Source: Cenococcum geophilum 1.58 (lineage: Eukaryota; Ascomycota; Dothideomycetes; Gloniales; Gloniaceae). From it: a DNA stretch of 64,000 nucleotides. Where the stretch lies: positions 2,361,640-2,425,639 of the forward strand of contig KV748181.1 in assembly GCA_001692895.1 (NCBI GenBank), in the 5' to 3' direction. The translations under genes were made by a program, and so were the position numbers. The notes below the pieces were generated by a model, which saw only the letters and a program-made list of their open reading frames with translations, did not search any database and was not told the origin of the DNA. Shown here in pieces: positions 33,554 through 46,843 of this stretch; positions within the stretch are counted from its first letter, which is position 1, and every line of letters starts with the position of its first letter.

Positions 33554-36500
33554 TCCTAAATTTCAGTTTATTACATATTTAATCCTATTTCTCTCCCCTA
33601 TCTTACATATAGCAGCTATATTTAATTTATTGTCTTTAGAGCTATCTATATAGTATATATCTACTAAGTCCCACTTTTGGGATTCTTATAGATTTTCTAC
33701 TAGTCTTAAATGTTCTTATATAGCTTCTTCCTTACTACCTTTTAAGATAGAAAAGGATGCGGAAATGGGAGGAGATTACAGTTTTTGCCAATCTAGAGAG
33801 ATTCTCTCTATTTTCTAGTTTTAAATTAGCTGCTAAACTCTAGAGGCTAGANATAGTAGCTATATCTTTAGCTGTAAGAGGTGCTTTATAGTAGAGTTTT
33901 TAGGGCTAGAATTAGAGCTAGAACTAGCTGCTAATTTGTCCCTATCTTTGTTAATCTCTTCTATATAGACCTTCTTAATTGCGTGGTTTTCCTTAAATTT
34001 TAGGATTCTTATTACGTAGTTATTATAAAGCTTTTTAAATCTAATCCTAGGAGGGGGAATAGAGGCTTCAGTCTCTATAGCTTGGCTAGGAGATCCTCTA
34101 AACGCTCCTAGAACTAGTTTTAGAGCCTTATTTTATAGAGATTAGTACCTATCTAGTAGGTAATCTCTAGATTTACTTTTCCACTAGCATCGTACTCCGT
34201 AGTCTGCTATAGTAGTAACGCAAGCTATATAGAGCTGTTGTAGGGCTTATAGAGATAGACCTCTTTATATATTACCTAGTCTTCTAATTAAATAGAAGGC
34301 TGCCTTTGCTTTAGAGATTTGTATTTCTATATATTGTTTAAAAGTAAGCTTAGAGTCTAGGAATACCCCTAACTACCTAACTAGGGGTTTAGGGGATATT
34401 TCTACGTCTCCTAGCTTAACCCTTCTTCTATATGGTACGTTTACTATAGAAGTGTATAAGCTCTGTTTTGCTAATGCCAAAACTAATAGCAGCTTCTTTG
34501 GCTTTAGATATTAGCTCTAGCGCTATTCTCTCTAGCTTTTTGCAATTAGATTTAGCTGAATTTAAAGTAACTATAATTGCAAAATCGTCTATATAGCTAA
34601 GAGAATAGGCTCCTTCTATCTATATGCTGTAGATATTATATATATATAGTAGAAATAAAATAGGGGATATAGGCGATCATTGTGGTATCCCTATTTCTAG
34701 TTCTACTTTTTCTTATATTTGCCCATTAAAGGAAAGTTATAGCTTTCTATTGCTAAGGAAGGTGGCTACCTATTATATAAGCGCTATAGGTAGTCCTAGT
34801 TCCTTATAGATAGATAGAAGCTAGTTTTTAGAGATATGGTTAAAGGCCCCTTTTACGTCTAGGAATAACGTAGTAGCTATCCTTTATCTAGCTTTTTTCC
34901 TACTATTTTTAAATTGGATATTGTTTAGAAGTAGTAGGACTAGGTCTATTACGGACTGCTATCTTCTTCCTCCTAGCTGCGAATCTTAAAGTAAGCTAGT
35001 AGTACTAGCTAGATATCCTAATCTAGTAGTAAATATCTTCTCTAGGGTTTTTCCTAGGCAGTTTAATAAGGAGATAGGTCTATAGGACTTTAGTAAAGAG
35101 TAGTCCCCCTTATTTGCTTTAGGGAGGATAACTCCTTAAGCTTCTCTCTAGGCTTTTAGTTAATAGCCTAGGGTAAATAAAATCCAGTAAATTCTATATA
35201 GAAGATCTTCTATAATAGGGTAGGCCTTTTATAAAATTGTAAAGGATATTTTGTCTAGCCCTAGGGCTTTTTTATTAGAGCTAGAGAAGATTGCCTATTT
35301 AACTTCTATTTTTTTCAATTTTGGCCATTCCTATTTACCGTCTATAGTATAGTCCTTCCACTCTATAGGGCTAGTAGAAGGGGGGGGGGTTAGGAAATAG
35401 AGTAGTTATAAAGGCTTTATACTGATCGTTAAAGCTTTCTACTAGTCTCGTAGTCCCATCTTTACTATACTTTAGACTAGGAATTATTCGCAATGTTTTA
35501 TCCTTTAAATATTTTAGGGCAGTAAAGATTTCTTTTCCTTATACTTTTTCTAGGAAGCTATTCCAGCAGCTAGCTTTAGCTTCTCTTATTATATAGTCTA
35601 GAGCTTCTAGTAGGTTATTCCTCTTAAAGTCTTCCTAGTTTTGCCATTTTTTGTCTTTTCTATAGAAGCTCTTTATTTCACCATAGTTTAGAAAATTCGC
35701 AGGTTCTAGATTTAGGGATAGCTTTCTCTACTACTAGCTTTATATAGCTAGTAAGATCTTCTATTAGGTTATCTACTAGTATGCTTAAGCTCCTATCCCT
35801 AGTTCTATACAAATCCTCTAGGGAGGCTAAAGGGCCCTTTTCTCCTGTCTCTATATAGGGGTTTTCTCCTACTAGTTCCTCTAGTATTAGAACCTTTACT
35901 TCTAGTTCTAGTTCTTAAACTTGCTCTACTAAAGAAGTAAAAAAGAGCTCCTAGTTTGCTTTTTTTATAGAGAAAGGAGTTTCTTAAAGAGGGTTTAGGT
36001 ATCTTTACGTCTCTCTAGTAAATAGGGAAAAGGCTATAGTTTTGTAATTCGATCCTATTTCTTCTATTATAGTCTAATTATCCTAGGTATTTTCTTAGAA
36101 GTTTCCTAAGTGGAAGGCTAGGTCGATAATAGACTTTTCCCTTATATTAGATCTATAAAAGGTCCCTTCTTATTTATCTAAATTTAGTAGTTAGCAGTTA
36201 TATATATCTAGCCAGCCTACTAATTCTTTAGCCTCTTTAGTCGGATTTCTAGCCGATGCGTTCTACTATATATAATATAAATTATAGTCTCCTATTAGTA
36301 TAAAGGGGAGATCTAGTTCTAGTTCTAGAATGGCTCTAGAGATAGTAGTTATACTATTTCTTTAGGTTCTAGAGTTCTCGTCTAGTTGTCTCTTATTATA
36401 GATATTAAGTAATAGAAATCTTTTAAATTGGCCATAGATTTCTAATGCTATAGTATCTATGTCTTTGTAAATATCCTCCCTATTTCTATATTGTAGAAAG

Positions 36501-36800
36501 CTAGAACTAGTTTTCCTTATATAGATAGCTACCCTAGGGCAAATAGCTAAATTGCTAGGGAGGATAAGATTGAATGCAGGATGCGGAATAGAGAAGTAGA
36601 ATCCTTTTTGTCTGTCTTTCCAGGTACTAGGTTCTTATACTAGGATAATATCCGGTTTTCTTCTAAATCCTATTTCTAGTAGGGTTTGCTATACTTCTTA
36701 TCTTTTTCCTACATTATGCTGTATAAAGGAGACTTCTCCTCTAGCTTTAGAAACTAGGGAGATATCTTCTTCTTCCTATATAGAACCTTTTAAGCTTATA
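33554..36800 (-). pseudogene. F ORF2: endonuclease and reverse transcriptase
   Basis: Read right to left. The AP-type endonuclease starts near 36760 with FIQHNVGK, then PDIILVxEPSTW (about 36640), AIYIRKTSSS (about 36500) and FILIGDYNLYY (about 36270-36300), the metal-binding GDFN motif. RT follows: TLFLDVKGAFNHI (about 34850), FLSNRKLxLSFNGQ, GIPxxSPISPILFLLYI (about 34640-34700) and the catalytic SLSYIDDFAIIV (about 34570-34600). This order is typical of Tad1/I-type LINEs. RIP has turned many Trp and Gln codons into stops. Confidence 0.92.
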
Positions 36801-36804
36801 CTCA

Positions 36805-37408
36805 TTAATATACTAGTTTAGCTGCTTTAAGAGACTTATAGTCTTTACTATTAGCAAAGTGTTTTTCCCTACAATTACTACAAAGAGGGGTAGTATGCTT
36901 ATAAGGTCTTCCTATTATATTATAAATGGAACAGAAATGGTCCTTAGATAAATATACTGCTATATAAAATCGACAGGCCCTAGTAGAGTATCTATCTCCT
37001 ATATGGCCAAATTTTTGGCAGCTTATATACTGTATAGTAGGAGAGACTTCTAGGTATTTAACTACCTTAGTAGCTACCCCTGCAATTAGGATTTCCTTCT
37101 ATTTAAGAATTTCCTATCTTTTCTCCTTATTTTTTATAATAAATACTATAGAGCCGAACCTAGTTTGTAGATTATATCTCTTTGCCCTAAAAGAGATCTA
37201 TCTAGGTTGTCCCTATATCCTAATAGGGTTAAAGGTCTCTATTTCTTCCTTTAGAAGTTTAGAGCCTCCTTCTTCTATAAAAGGGGGGGTAGGGACGCTA
37301 TAAGCTACTATTTAAGCCTAGGGCTCTAGTTTTTGTTCTCTTTTAAAGGAGAAGCAGCTAGACTAGACTTCTTTATATTTAACCAGAAAATCTACATTAT
37401 ATTCCTCT
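36805..37408 (-). pseudogene. F ORF1: C-terminal part with zinc knuckles
   Basis: Minus strand; about 36840-37030 gives SCQKFGHIGDRYSTRAC, then CSIYNIIG ... PLCSNC and REKHFANSKDY, a series of CCHC-type knuckles as in Tad1 ORF1 proteins, which bind the element RNA. Two consecutive stops (TAA at 36805-36807, TGA at 36802-36804) close the frame just before ORF2. The N-terminal part lies beyond copia H1, at 44958-45509. This stretch is surprisingly open for RIP-affected DNA. Confidence 0.9.
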
Positions 37409-37413
37409 GTTAT

Positions 37414-37586
37414 TGTCAGAAATCTATATTCTTAGAGGCGCAGGACGTATACGAGTTATGTGTATAGGTCACGTGTATTATAAATATCTTCGTCTAAGCC
37501 TAGGGGCCCTAGGTTGACCAACGATCAAAATTATCAATTAATTAACCCATTTTATTAATGAATAGCTTTATATAAACTATCTAACA
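37414..37586 (+). repeat. H1 left LTR
   Basis: Repeats 44781-44952; shares tataaatatcttcgtctaag, ctaggggccct and taacccattttattaat. The same sequence is inverted at 43925-44098 (H2). Confidence 0.92.
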
Positions 37587-37849
37587 GTTATAAGCCCGGT
37601 CCGCCAACATAAGAAGCTTTTCAGCTACTACTTAATTATTTGAAGAAATTCTACCTTATCGTTAGACTCTAACACCTTATCGTCTTAGGACGCAGACTCT
37701 GATAGAAATCCTACCTTAATTGTCACAGGACGAGATTCTACGAGATTCCACCTCAATTGTTATAGGACGATCCTAATAATAAGGACGATCCTAACAAAAA
37801 ATACCATCTCAATTCCTCCTTTGCCTATCAGTTAAATGACTCTACTAAT

Positions 37850-39355
37850 AAGTTTATTAACTACGATTATCCTTAATAAGCCAGAAGACTGGGAACCATG
37901 GCTATAGCAACTCCGAGCCCTCGTAGATTAGCGAATTTGGGCTCATATTGACCTAGACAATGCAATATCTTAATAAGGTCTACTATAAGAACCAGCCTAT
38001 TTAAAAGTTATAGATTTTAATAAGAATGCAACCTTATATATACAGCTCTTAACGAATTAATAAAAAGCGTACAAGAATAGTAGACGATACTATGACTAGA
38101 ATATAAAGTATTTCCTAAGATAGGAAGATCATCTTTAATAGATCCGCACCTAGATTACGTCTATAGTATCAATTTAGAAGAAGCTACTGCTTAACCCTTT
38201 TCTTATAGTTAAAGAATGGCTATCTTAATTAAAGGAGAACACAGAACCTACCTTATTATTTATTAGGAAGAAGGTATAACACTAGTATACGGAAGCCCTT
38301 AAGGGGTTAACACACTTATTAAAATTAAATTAGTGGCTAGATTAATAGGAACATATAATAATGCTAGGAGAGAAGTATAAAATACCCTAAATGTCTAATA
38401 GAATCTGGCTTTAAGAATTGGCAGAAGTTATTCAACCTTTTAGTAATGCCTACTGTATAAAGTATATAATTAAGTTAAATAACCTATAGAAGTTAAGATC
38501 TTCCAAATACCGCAGAGTAATAAAGGAGCTGTAAGAAGGGCTTAGAAGACCCTTAAAGAAAGCTAATGCTACTATAAGAGGGAGTACCTTTGATATAGAC
38601 TTTGTAGAGTAAGCTATTAAGGATTACTCTAATACTACTAAAGGTTTATAGAGAGAAAACACCTTAGCATATACTAGCCGCTTAAAGAGAGCCGGGTTAC
38701 TAGTTAAGAAGACGTCCTAAAAGAAGCTAATACCTAAGTACTTAGCGTGCGAAAGACGAGGACATTTACTTCGGGATTGTTAGTATTTATTTAAAGATAA
38801 GAGACCTACAGGAGTTAAGATTAGAGATAATTGTATTAAAAAGGCACTAAGGAAGGTAGAATAAAATAAGGATCTTACTAATCTAGTTACTAAAATTAGA
38901 CTTAAATAAGAAGATAAAGCTTAATAAAGATAAGACAAGAGTAAGGGAGTCCTACGTCTTAAAGACGTTGCCTTTTATATAGACTTTAACACAAATATTA
39001 CGAATAATAGACTATTAAATACGTCTAACTAGGAAGTCTATTAGCATTTAATATAAGCCGACTACTACGCCGCTAACGGAAGCGCAGAGTATCGTTAAGA
39101 GACATTCGTCTAGATGCAATAGGTAATATATAACTATAGTATCTGCGTCTAAGTTATCTAGGACCTATAAGCCTTTATTATTTAGGTATTAGCGCCCTAG
39201 GAGTTAAGCTTTAAGGCCCTAAGACGACGGAATGTTAATACTATAGGCTTACTAAAATTAAGCGTTAGGTCTTACGAAGGTTCTTAGATTAGAATATCGA
39301 TAAACCCTATTTTAACCTCTATATTTAACTAGACTAACCTTAAAGAAAGCTTAAA
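37850..39355 (+). pseudogene. H1: Gag and start of integrase
   Basis: Starts with PEDWEPWLxQLRALV and RIWAHIDLDNAI (about 37880-37970), the conserved opening of fungal copia Gag. The zinc knuckle at 38743-38790 reads YLACERRGHLLRDC. A linker and the protease/GAG-pre-integrase region follow (about 38950-39355, with SVQALGVKLxGPKTTEC-like residues). Sequence stops matching the copia order at 39355, where inverted DNA begins. Confidence 0.87.
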
Positions 39356-42300
39356 AAGCAATTAAGGAGCTAATTAAGGAATACTAGATAAATATACTTA
39401 GAGAGCTAAAATGGTTTCTAGAAATCTCTATACTCTGTTTATTCCTTCCTTATCTCCTCTATAGTAGATTACTCTACTCCTCGTACTATATAGGTACTAG
39501 ATTACTCTATCTGCCGCTTAATAGTGCTTTTAGCTTAGGTTCTAATTAAACCTTACCAGCCGTAATACTATAAAAGCAATATCTGGACGCGTTATAGTGG
39601 CTATATAGAGTACTAAACTTAATTTTCTCTAATATAGCATTATAGAGGCTAGTAGGGATATAGAATGGACTAATAGGTCCGTATTAGGGGACGGACGCGT
39701 TAGATGGATTAATTAGTAATTAGTAGGCAGGAGTTCCGATTCTGCTATAGGAGTATTTAAAAGACGCCCTTTAAGATCTATCTTATACTAGTTAGCTATC
39801 TTCTTAATATAGGCTTCCTAGGATAGCTATAGGAGCCTCTAGCTATAATTATATAGCATATAAATTCCTAAGAACTATTTTAGCTCGCTAAGGGTACTCA
39901 TCTAGTATTCCTTGCTTAGCTCCTTAATTCCTTCTTAAGCTTTCTTCTTACCTATCTTTTGGTAGCAGAAGACAATATCGTTAATATAAAAGAAGACGAT
40001 TATTTTACCTTTTAGTATAACGTATGGCTTTTAAGGGACCTCTTTAAAACCTAATTCGTTTAAGGAGCTCGTAAGGTTCTTTTACTATAACAGTGGTAAT
40101 CGTTATAGTCCGTAAAGGACTTTTCTTAAGCGTAGTACTTTATATATCTTTCCTTTATTAAACCCTGGCGGTAGCTTTATATAAACAACTTCGTCGAGAT
40201 CGCAATAGATAAACGCGTTAACTATATCTATCTATATCGTCTCTAAGTTAAACTTTGCGGTAATTACTATAAGGGTTTAAAAGGTCGTACTCGCCAATAT
40301 AATAGCTCTTATAAGTAGGTCTCCTAGGGCCTATTAATTTCCGTATACTACTAAGTATGCCTTATATTTCTATAGGAATCCGTGCTTGTCCATCTTATAG
40401 ATAAACACCTATATTAAGCTAAGAATCTACTATCCCTTTATATACTTCTTATCTGTTTCTTAAAATAACCTTATTTAATAATGGGATTAAAGGTAGGCTC
40501 GTTAAGCCTCTTAAAACTAATCTCGAAGAGGATATATATTAAGGTCCTTAATTAACTAAGGTAGAAGAAGTAAGTTCTTCCTATATAATCTAACATCACG
40601 TATTTTACTTAATTTCGGCTTACTATTATTAAGTTAACTATTAAGGTTAAACTTTTTTCCTGCTAAGAAGGCGTTATAATAGGCTAAAGTAATCCTTTTA
40701 GTAATAAAGTCTTTAAACCTATAATCGCCGGCTTTCTTAAATAAGTCTTTAACCGAGTTGTTAAACACCCCCTAAGTATTAAACCCGTCTCCTATTAGTT
40801 AGATAATGTCCTAATCTTATATATCTAACTTTATAGGATACTTAACGTAAAAGGTATATAGAGATTCTTTATCTTCTTTTATTGGAGGTAGCGTATAATA
40901 TACGTCTTTAAGAGCTCTTACAAGCTTAAGGTTTGCTAACTTATTAAAGGTTTAAACTAACTTATTAACATCATCGTCTTCCTCTTAAATTAACGGTTTA
41001 AATACTTCTTTATTATCTTCTAGAAGGACCTTGTTCTTAGTTAGGATATTAAGGAGTTAAATTTTCTTAATTAGCGTATCTAATTTAGCGTATAGATCCT
41101 TTAAAATGTCTATTCGCTTGCCGTTAAAGAACATCTTTTTATTAAAGATAACGTCCCTAGTAGAGATAATAATACCCTTATATAGAATCCAGATCCTATA
41201 GATATTAGTAGAGTTATAGCTAATAAGGTAGTTAATATAGGATCGCGGATCTAGCTTACTTAGCCTTTTCTTCTTTAGCTAGGCATCTAACGTTATCGCG
41301 TACGCCCTACAGCCGTAGGCTTTTAGGTGCGTCAGTTACGGTTTTTTTAATCTCTTATTAGCTAGGAAGGTATAAAACCTCTTATATAGCGATTTCCATC
41401 CATTGCTTTCTTATAGTGTTTAATCTTAAAAATAGACTGTATAGTTAATAATCTCGTCCTATAAGTTATATAGTAAATTAGCAGCAATTCTTATTACCCG
41501 TGCTCTCTTAATAATTACACCCCCTAAGCGTTTGGCGGTACCGTTCTAAGCTTAGGTATATAGCGCTAAAGGCTTAAATATAATCCCTTGGGACCATAGC
41601 TATTTAAAGGTTATCCTTTTCCCTAGTTCGTTATCTAATCTAATAGTATTAACTTTAAGGTTATACCTTAGATAAATCCACTTAATAAAATCTTTAAGCA
41701 CTTATAGTGTCTCCTTTTCCTTACTATACGTCGTTATAAAGTACAGGAAGGATCTTCCTAAGTAGGTGTTATAGATAAGTATAACTCGTATAAATCCGGC
41801 ATGCGCTTTCTTAAGGTTAGTCTAGTTAATATAGAGGTTAAGATAGGGTTTATTAATCTTCTATTTTAAGAACCTTTATAAGACCTAACGCTTAATTTTA
41901 GCGAGGCTGTAGTGTTAATATTCCGTTGTCTTAGGGCCTTAAAGCTTAACTCCTAGGGCGTTAATACCTAAATAATAGAGGCTTATAGGTCCTAGATAAG
42001 CTAGACGCAGGTATTATAGTTATATATTACCTTTCGCATCTAGACAAATGTCTTTTAACGATACTCTGCACTTCCGTTAGCGGCGTAGTAATTAGCTTAT
42101 ATTAAACGCTAATAGACTTTTTAGTTAGACGTATTTAATAGTTTATTATCTATAACGTTTTTCTATTTAATATAGGATTATCTTATCCTTCCGAACTAGA
42201 AGATTATTATCTCCTTTATTGTCCTAGTAGTATTCTTATTTTTAAAGTAGACGGAATAATACTAGATTTATATTAAAGTCCGTATAAAAGGCAACGTCCT

Positions 42301-44098
42301 TAAGACATAGGATTCCCTTACTCTTGTTTAGTTTTATAACTTAAACAGTAACGTCGCCGTAGCCTAGTATAGGCACTTCTAAGCTGCTAGCGATAATATA
42401 TTTGTATCTTAAAGCTTTCCTAAAGTTATAGAAATAAGAGAGGTTATTAAAGATATAAAGAGTAGTTCCTAAGTTAAGAATAGTTAATAGCTTTAATAAA
42501 TGGAGTTAACCGGCATAAAATAATTCTAGGAATATTGTATTAGCTTCTCCCTTAATCTTAACTTTCTAACTCTCGTCCTATTGTTATTAAGTCTTATCTT
42601 CTTATTCTTTAAGTCTGATCTTCGTAACTTGGTTAATAAGATTCTTATTCTTTTTTACCTTCTTTAATGCCCTTTTAATGTGAGTATCTCTAATTATAAC
42701 TCTTGTAGGTTTTTTATCTTTAAATAAATACCAATAGTCCTAAATGGAATGTCCTTATATTCTATACGCTAAGCACTTAGGTATAGGCTTCTTATAGGAT
42801 ATCTCCTATCTACTAGTGTCCTAGTTCTCTTTAAGCGTCTATTATATACTAAGGCTCGTCCTCTTCGTGAACCTTTAGTAGTATTAGAGTAATCCTTAAT
42901 AACTTGCTCTGCAAAGTCTGCATTAAAGGTACTCCCTCTTATAGTAGTATTAGCTTTCTTTAAGGGTATTCTAAGTCCTTCTTACAGCGCCTTTACTACT
43001 CTATAATATTTGGAAGATCTTAACTTCTAAGGGTTATTTAACCCGGTAGTGTACTTTATATAGTAGGTGTCGCTAAATAGTTAAATAACTTTTGCCAAAT
43101 CTTAAAGCTAGATTCTATTAGATATTTAAAGGATCTTATACTTCTCTCCTAGTAATATTACGTGTTCCTATTAATTTAGCCATTAATTTAATTTTAATAC
43201 GTGTTTAAACCCCTTAAGGGCTTCTATATACTAGTGTTATATCTTCTTCCTAATAAACGACAAGGTAGGTTCTGTGTTCTCCTTTAATTAAGATAGCCAT
43301 TCTTTAACTATTAAGGAAGGGTTAAGCAGTAGCTTCTTCTAAATTAATATTATAGACGTAATTTAGGTGCGGATATATTAAAGGTACTCTTCTTATTTTA
43401 GGAAATACCCCATATCCTAGTCGTAGTATCATCTACTATTCTTATACGCCCTCTATTAATTCGTTGAGAGCTATATATATAAGGTTACATTCTTATTAAA
43501 ATCTATAACTTCTAGATAGGCTAGTTCTTATAGTAGACCTCGTTAAGGCGCTATATTATCTAGGTTAACGTGGGCCTAAATTCGCTAATCCATAAGGGCT
43601 CGGAGTTGCTATAGCTATTATTCCCAGTCTTCTAGCTTATTAAGGATAATCGTAGTTAACAAGCTTAACCTTAGTGAAGTCATTTAACTAATAAGCAAAG
43701 GGGGAATTAAGATAAGATTTTGTCAATAGGATTATCCTTTAATAATTAAGGTGGAATCTTATAGACTTTCGTAGAATCTCGTAGAATCTTATAGAATCTC
43801 GTCCTGTAACATTTAAGGTAGAATTTCTATCAGAGTCTGCGTTCTAAGACAATAAGGTAGAATTTCTTTAAATAATTAAGTAATAGCTAAATAGCTTCTT
43901 ATGTCGGCGGACTAGGCTTATAACTGTTAGATAGTTTAGATAGAGCTATTTATTAATAAAATAGGTTAATTAATTAATAATTTTAATCGTGTCTTAACCT
44001 AGGGCCCCTAGGCTTAGATAAAGATATTTATAATACACGTGACTTATGTATATAACTTGTGTATATCTTACGCCATATAGAATATAGATTATCTAACG
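39356..44098 (-). mobile_element. Element H2: copia copy in reverse, one LTR only
   Basis: A minus-strand copia of the same family: 5' LTR at 43925-44098, Gag about 43670-42650, zinc knuckle about 42725-42775, integrase about 41400-42330. RT lies at about 39800-40900 (catalytic FFYINDIVFCY at 39965-39998). It runs out in the RNase H region near 39400-39560 and then meets H1. I find no 3' LTR at the left edge, so the copy is partial, or arose by an inversion between copies. Many RIP-type breaks. Confidence 0.8.
43925..44098 (-). repeat. H2 LTR (inverted relative to H1 LTRs)
   Basis: Plus strand reads tgttagatagtttagata at the left and gattatctaacg at the right; it is the reverse complement of the H1 LTRs. 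Confidence 0.92.
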
Positions 44099-44780
44099 GC
44101 TTCTATAATGCTATATTAGAGACCAGTACCTATATAGTATAAGAAGTAAAGCAATCTACTATAGAGGAAATAAGGAAGGAATAAACGGGAAAGGAAGAGA
44201 TAAAGGAATAAGCGATAAAGGACGAGATAACGGAGACGGTAGAAGTGAAGCGCAATTATTTATTTATACCAGCGATGCATTGCTTATAAACAATTCCGTT
44301 AACAAAGAGAGCTTATAAGGATATATTATAAAGCTATTTGGGGGACCGATTATATAGAGAGCAAATAAGCAGGATACGCGAAAGAAGCTATCTTTATTAG
44401 TAGGCTGTTTAAAGCAATAACGTTACAGCTAAATAAGCTCTTAATTATCAACTTTCTAATATATTGACATCTATTAATACGGGTTGCGTTAAGAATACGC
44501 AATAAGACGAGTGGTATTTTAATAGAAAGTAACGAAGGAGATAATTGCCGATAGACTTACGAAGGCCCTGCCTAAGTAAAGGCTTTAGAACTTCGTTAAC
44601 CTAGTTAGAATAGTGGATATTAAGGAGCGGCTAGATAAGGAGAAGTAACTAAAGGACCTAAGCGAGAAGGTTAGGGGGTGAGACGGAGGGATTTAGATAA
44701 GATTATAGTTTAATTAACATATTAACGAACACAAGAAGGTAGTTAGCTTCGTCCTTAACTAGGTTAAAGCTAAGGGGGTA
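44099..44780 (+). pseudogene. H1: RNase H end and 3' leader
   Basis: Contains TADRLTKALPK at about 44548-44580, the highly conserved end of copia RNase H (ADGLTKALP), then about 200 bp to the polypurine tract. The part around 44110-44180 matches, inverted, 39430-39500 in H2, so the two copies overlap in RNase H. Confidence 0.85.
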
Positions 44781-44952
44781 TATTAGATAATCTATATTCT
44801 TAAAGGTGTAGGACGTACACGAGTTACGTATACGAGTTACGTATATTATAAATATCTTCGTCTAAGCCTAGGGGCCCTAAGTCGACTAACGATTAAGATT
44901 ATTAATTAATTAACCCATTTTATTAATAAATAGCTCTATATAAAATCTAATA
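44781..44952 (+). repeat. H1 right LTR
   Basis: Repeats 37414-37586. Followed by TSD gttat and the ORF1 of LINE F. Confidence 0.92.
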
Positions 44953-44957
44953 GTTAT

Positions 44958-45509
44958 TATAAGGAAAATATTCTACTTTTCTCTAGTTCTAGCTATAGAA
45001 GCTATAACTAGCTTCTCTATTTACAATTTAGACATAAATCGTTAATTAATTATATTTTATATAGAGAAGATATCTAGAGGCTAGTCCTTTTAGTCTAACA
45101 CTAAAACTAGTCCTCTTTCTTATAGCTACTTCTTTTTCCCTTTAGTAGAGGTAGGGCTTGTAGAACTAGCAGTGCTACTAGCTGCCTTACTAGTAGGGGG
45201 AATTAAAGAGGTAGTAGAAGAAGAGAGGCCCTTCTTTAACTTTTTTGCGTAGGTTTTAGGGGCTACCTCCTTACGGAGGGCTCTTACTTCTTCTACTAGT
45301 CCTTTTAGGATATCTGTCTCCTATTTTTCCTTTTCTGTTTCTTTTATAAAAGGATTTTCTCCTACTATAATTTTTTATACATTATCCCTAATATATTTAA
45401 CTTGCTCCTTACTTTCTCCTTCTAGCCTTAAATAGGCCTAGGTTAGGCTTTCTAGGGCCTTTTCTAGGAATTGTTTTAAAGAAGGAGGGGGGAAGTATAA
45501 ACTAGCCAT
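44958..45509 (-). pseudogene. F ORF1: N-terminal part
   Basis: Minus strand from the ATG at 45509: MASLYFPPPSLKQFLEKALE, then EGESKEQVKYIRDN, ENPFIKETEKEK and LVEEVRALRKEVAPKTYAKK, followed by a Ser/Thr/Pro-rich linker. This is the coiled-coil-like N-terminus of a Tad1-type ORF1 protein, which would assemble the RNA particle. It stays open over long pieces with few stops. H1 interrupts it at 44957; the zinc-knuckle end is at 36805-37408. Confidence 0.85.
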
Positions 45510-46121
45510 AGAGGACCTCATTTTTACTAGGTTTCTTTTTAAGTCTTAGCTATCTTTTTTAGAAGACAATAGGGAGTGGTTTCTTTTTCTTTTTCTTTAG
45601 TTCTTTATATAAGCTAGAGACGGCTTATCTACTTCTTCTATATCTTTATCTTTCCTAGATAGGTATAGAGAAGATAGAGAAGAATAGGTAGAAGAGGTAG
45701 ATAAGAATTTGTCATCGCTTATCTCTATAGGAGGCTTTATTTTAGGCTTAGTAGCCTTTACCTTTAGTATTTTATATCTTATAGCTTATAGCTTATAGCT
45801 TATAGCTTATAGCTTATAGCTTATAGCTTATAGGGGGGGATTCCTAGTTTTTTCAGTAGATAATAACCTCTTTAGGTCTCTTATCTCCTAGTACAGAGGT
45901 AAAAAACTAGGTAAAAAGCCTTCCTAGTTTTTACTATCCTTCTATATCCTTTTTCCTTACTAACCCTACTAGAGAGCTTCTGGGGAAATTAGAGTAAAAG
46001 GTAGTAGAAAAACTAGGTAAAAAGACTATAGTAGTTATTTTCTTCTCTATTAGAAGTAGAAAAAAAGGACTTATTAGGCTTTTACTAGTAAAAAAGCCCA
46101 AAAAGGCAATCCTTCTCTTAC
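45510..46121 (-). other. F leader (5' UTR), with heptamer repeat
   Basis: Upstream of F ORF1. It holds a (cttatag)n array of about eight units at 45777-45833, and twice the phrase aaaactaggtaaaaag (about 45903 and 46008). No protein seen. LINE leaders of this type usually carry the internal promoter, but no motif here is diagnostic. Confidence 0.65.
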
Positions 46122-46327
46122 TACATCAGGATTTTTTTTTGTGGTAGGTTGTTGCGGTTTGCCGCAAATTGCGGCAAACTATACGATCGCGGCGGTCGTA
46201 TATGGTCGTTAGCGATTTGTACAAACCGCGCATTTCGCAGTAAGTTTACAGCGTCTACTAGCAAATTGCGGCAAAATACTTAACTACTAAACTAATACTA
46301 GCTTTTTGCTACCCTACAAATATATAG

Positions 46328-46455
46328 TGTGCAAACTGTACGAACTGTACAAACTGTACAAACTGTACGAACTGTACAAACTGTACAAACTATACAAACT
46401 GTACAAACTGTACGAACTATATAAACTATACAAACTGTAAAAACCGTACAAATTA
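46328..46455. repeat. 9-bp tandem repeat (aactgtaca)n
   Basis: About 13 units of aactgtaca / aactgtacg with a few transitions. A valine/cysteine-rich open frame on the minus strand is only the translation of this array. Confidence 0.93.
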
Positions 46456-46504
46456 TATATTCCCATAGATTGCTATAATACACTTTTAAATATATTTATA
46501 TTAT

Positions 46505-46812
46505 AACTATCGTCTACCTATCTATCTGTCTGCCTATCTGCCTGTCTACCTGTCTGCCTATCTACCTATCTGCCTGTCTGCCTGTCTACCCGTCTACCCT
46601 TCTGCTCGTCTGCCCGTCTGCCCATCTGCCCGTCTACCCGTCTGCCCGTCTACCCGTCTGCCCGTCTGCTCGTCTGCCCGTCTGCCTGTCTGTCTACCTG
46701 TCTGTCTGTCTATCTGCCTATCTGCCTATCTACCTATCTATATATCTACCTGCCTGCCTACCTACCTACCTGCCTGTCTATCTGCCTACCTACCTACCTA
46801 CCTGCCTGCCTA

Positions 46813-46843
<31 letters not shown>

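Larger units (their letters stand above)
37414..44952 (+). mobile_element. Element H1: Ty1/copia, with an inverted copia inside
   Basis: LTRs 37414-37586 (173 bp) and 44781-44952 (172 bp) start tgtcag / tattag and end tctaaca / tctaata. TSD gttat (37409-37413 and 44953-44957). A polypurine tract aagggggta precedes the right LTR. Plus-strand Gag, zinc knuckle and early integrase (37850-39355) are followed by inverted copia sequence H2 (39356-44098), then the plus-strand RNase H end of H1 (44099-44780). It lies in ORF1 of LINE F. Many RIP-type breaks. Confidence 0.9.

Noticed and set aside
46298-46483. 61-codon Val/Cys/Thr-rich open frame on minus strand
   Set aside because: Translation of the 9-bp array; looks like a membrane or cysteine-rich peptide only by composition.
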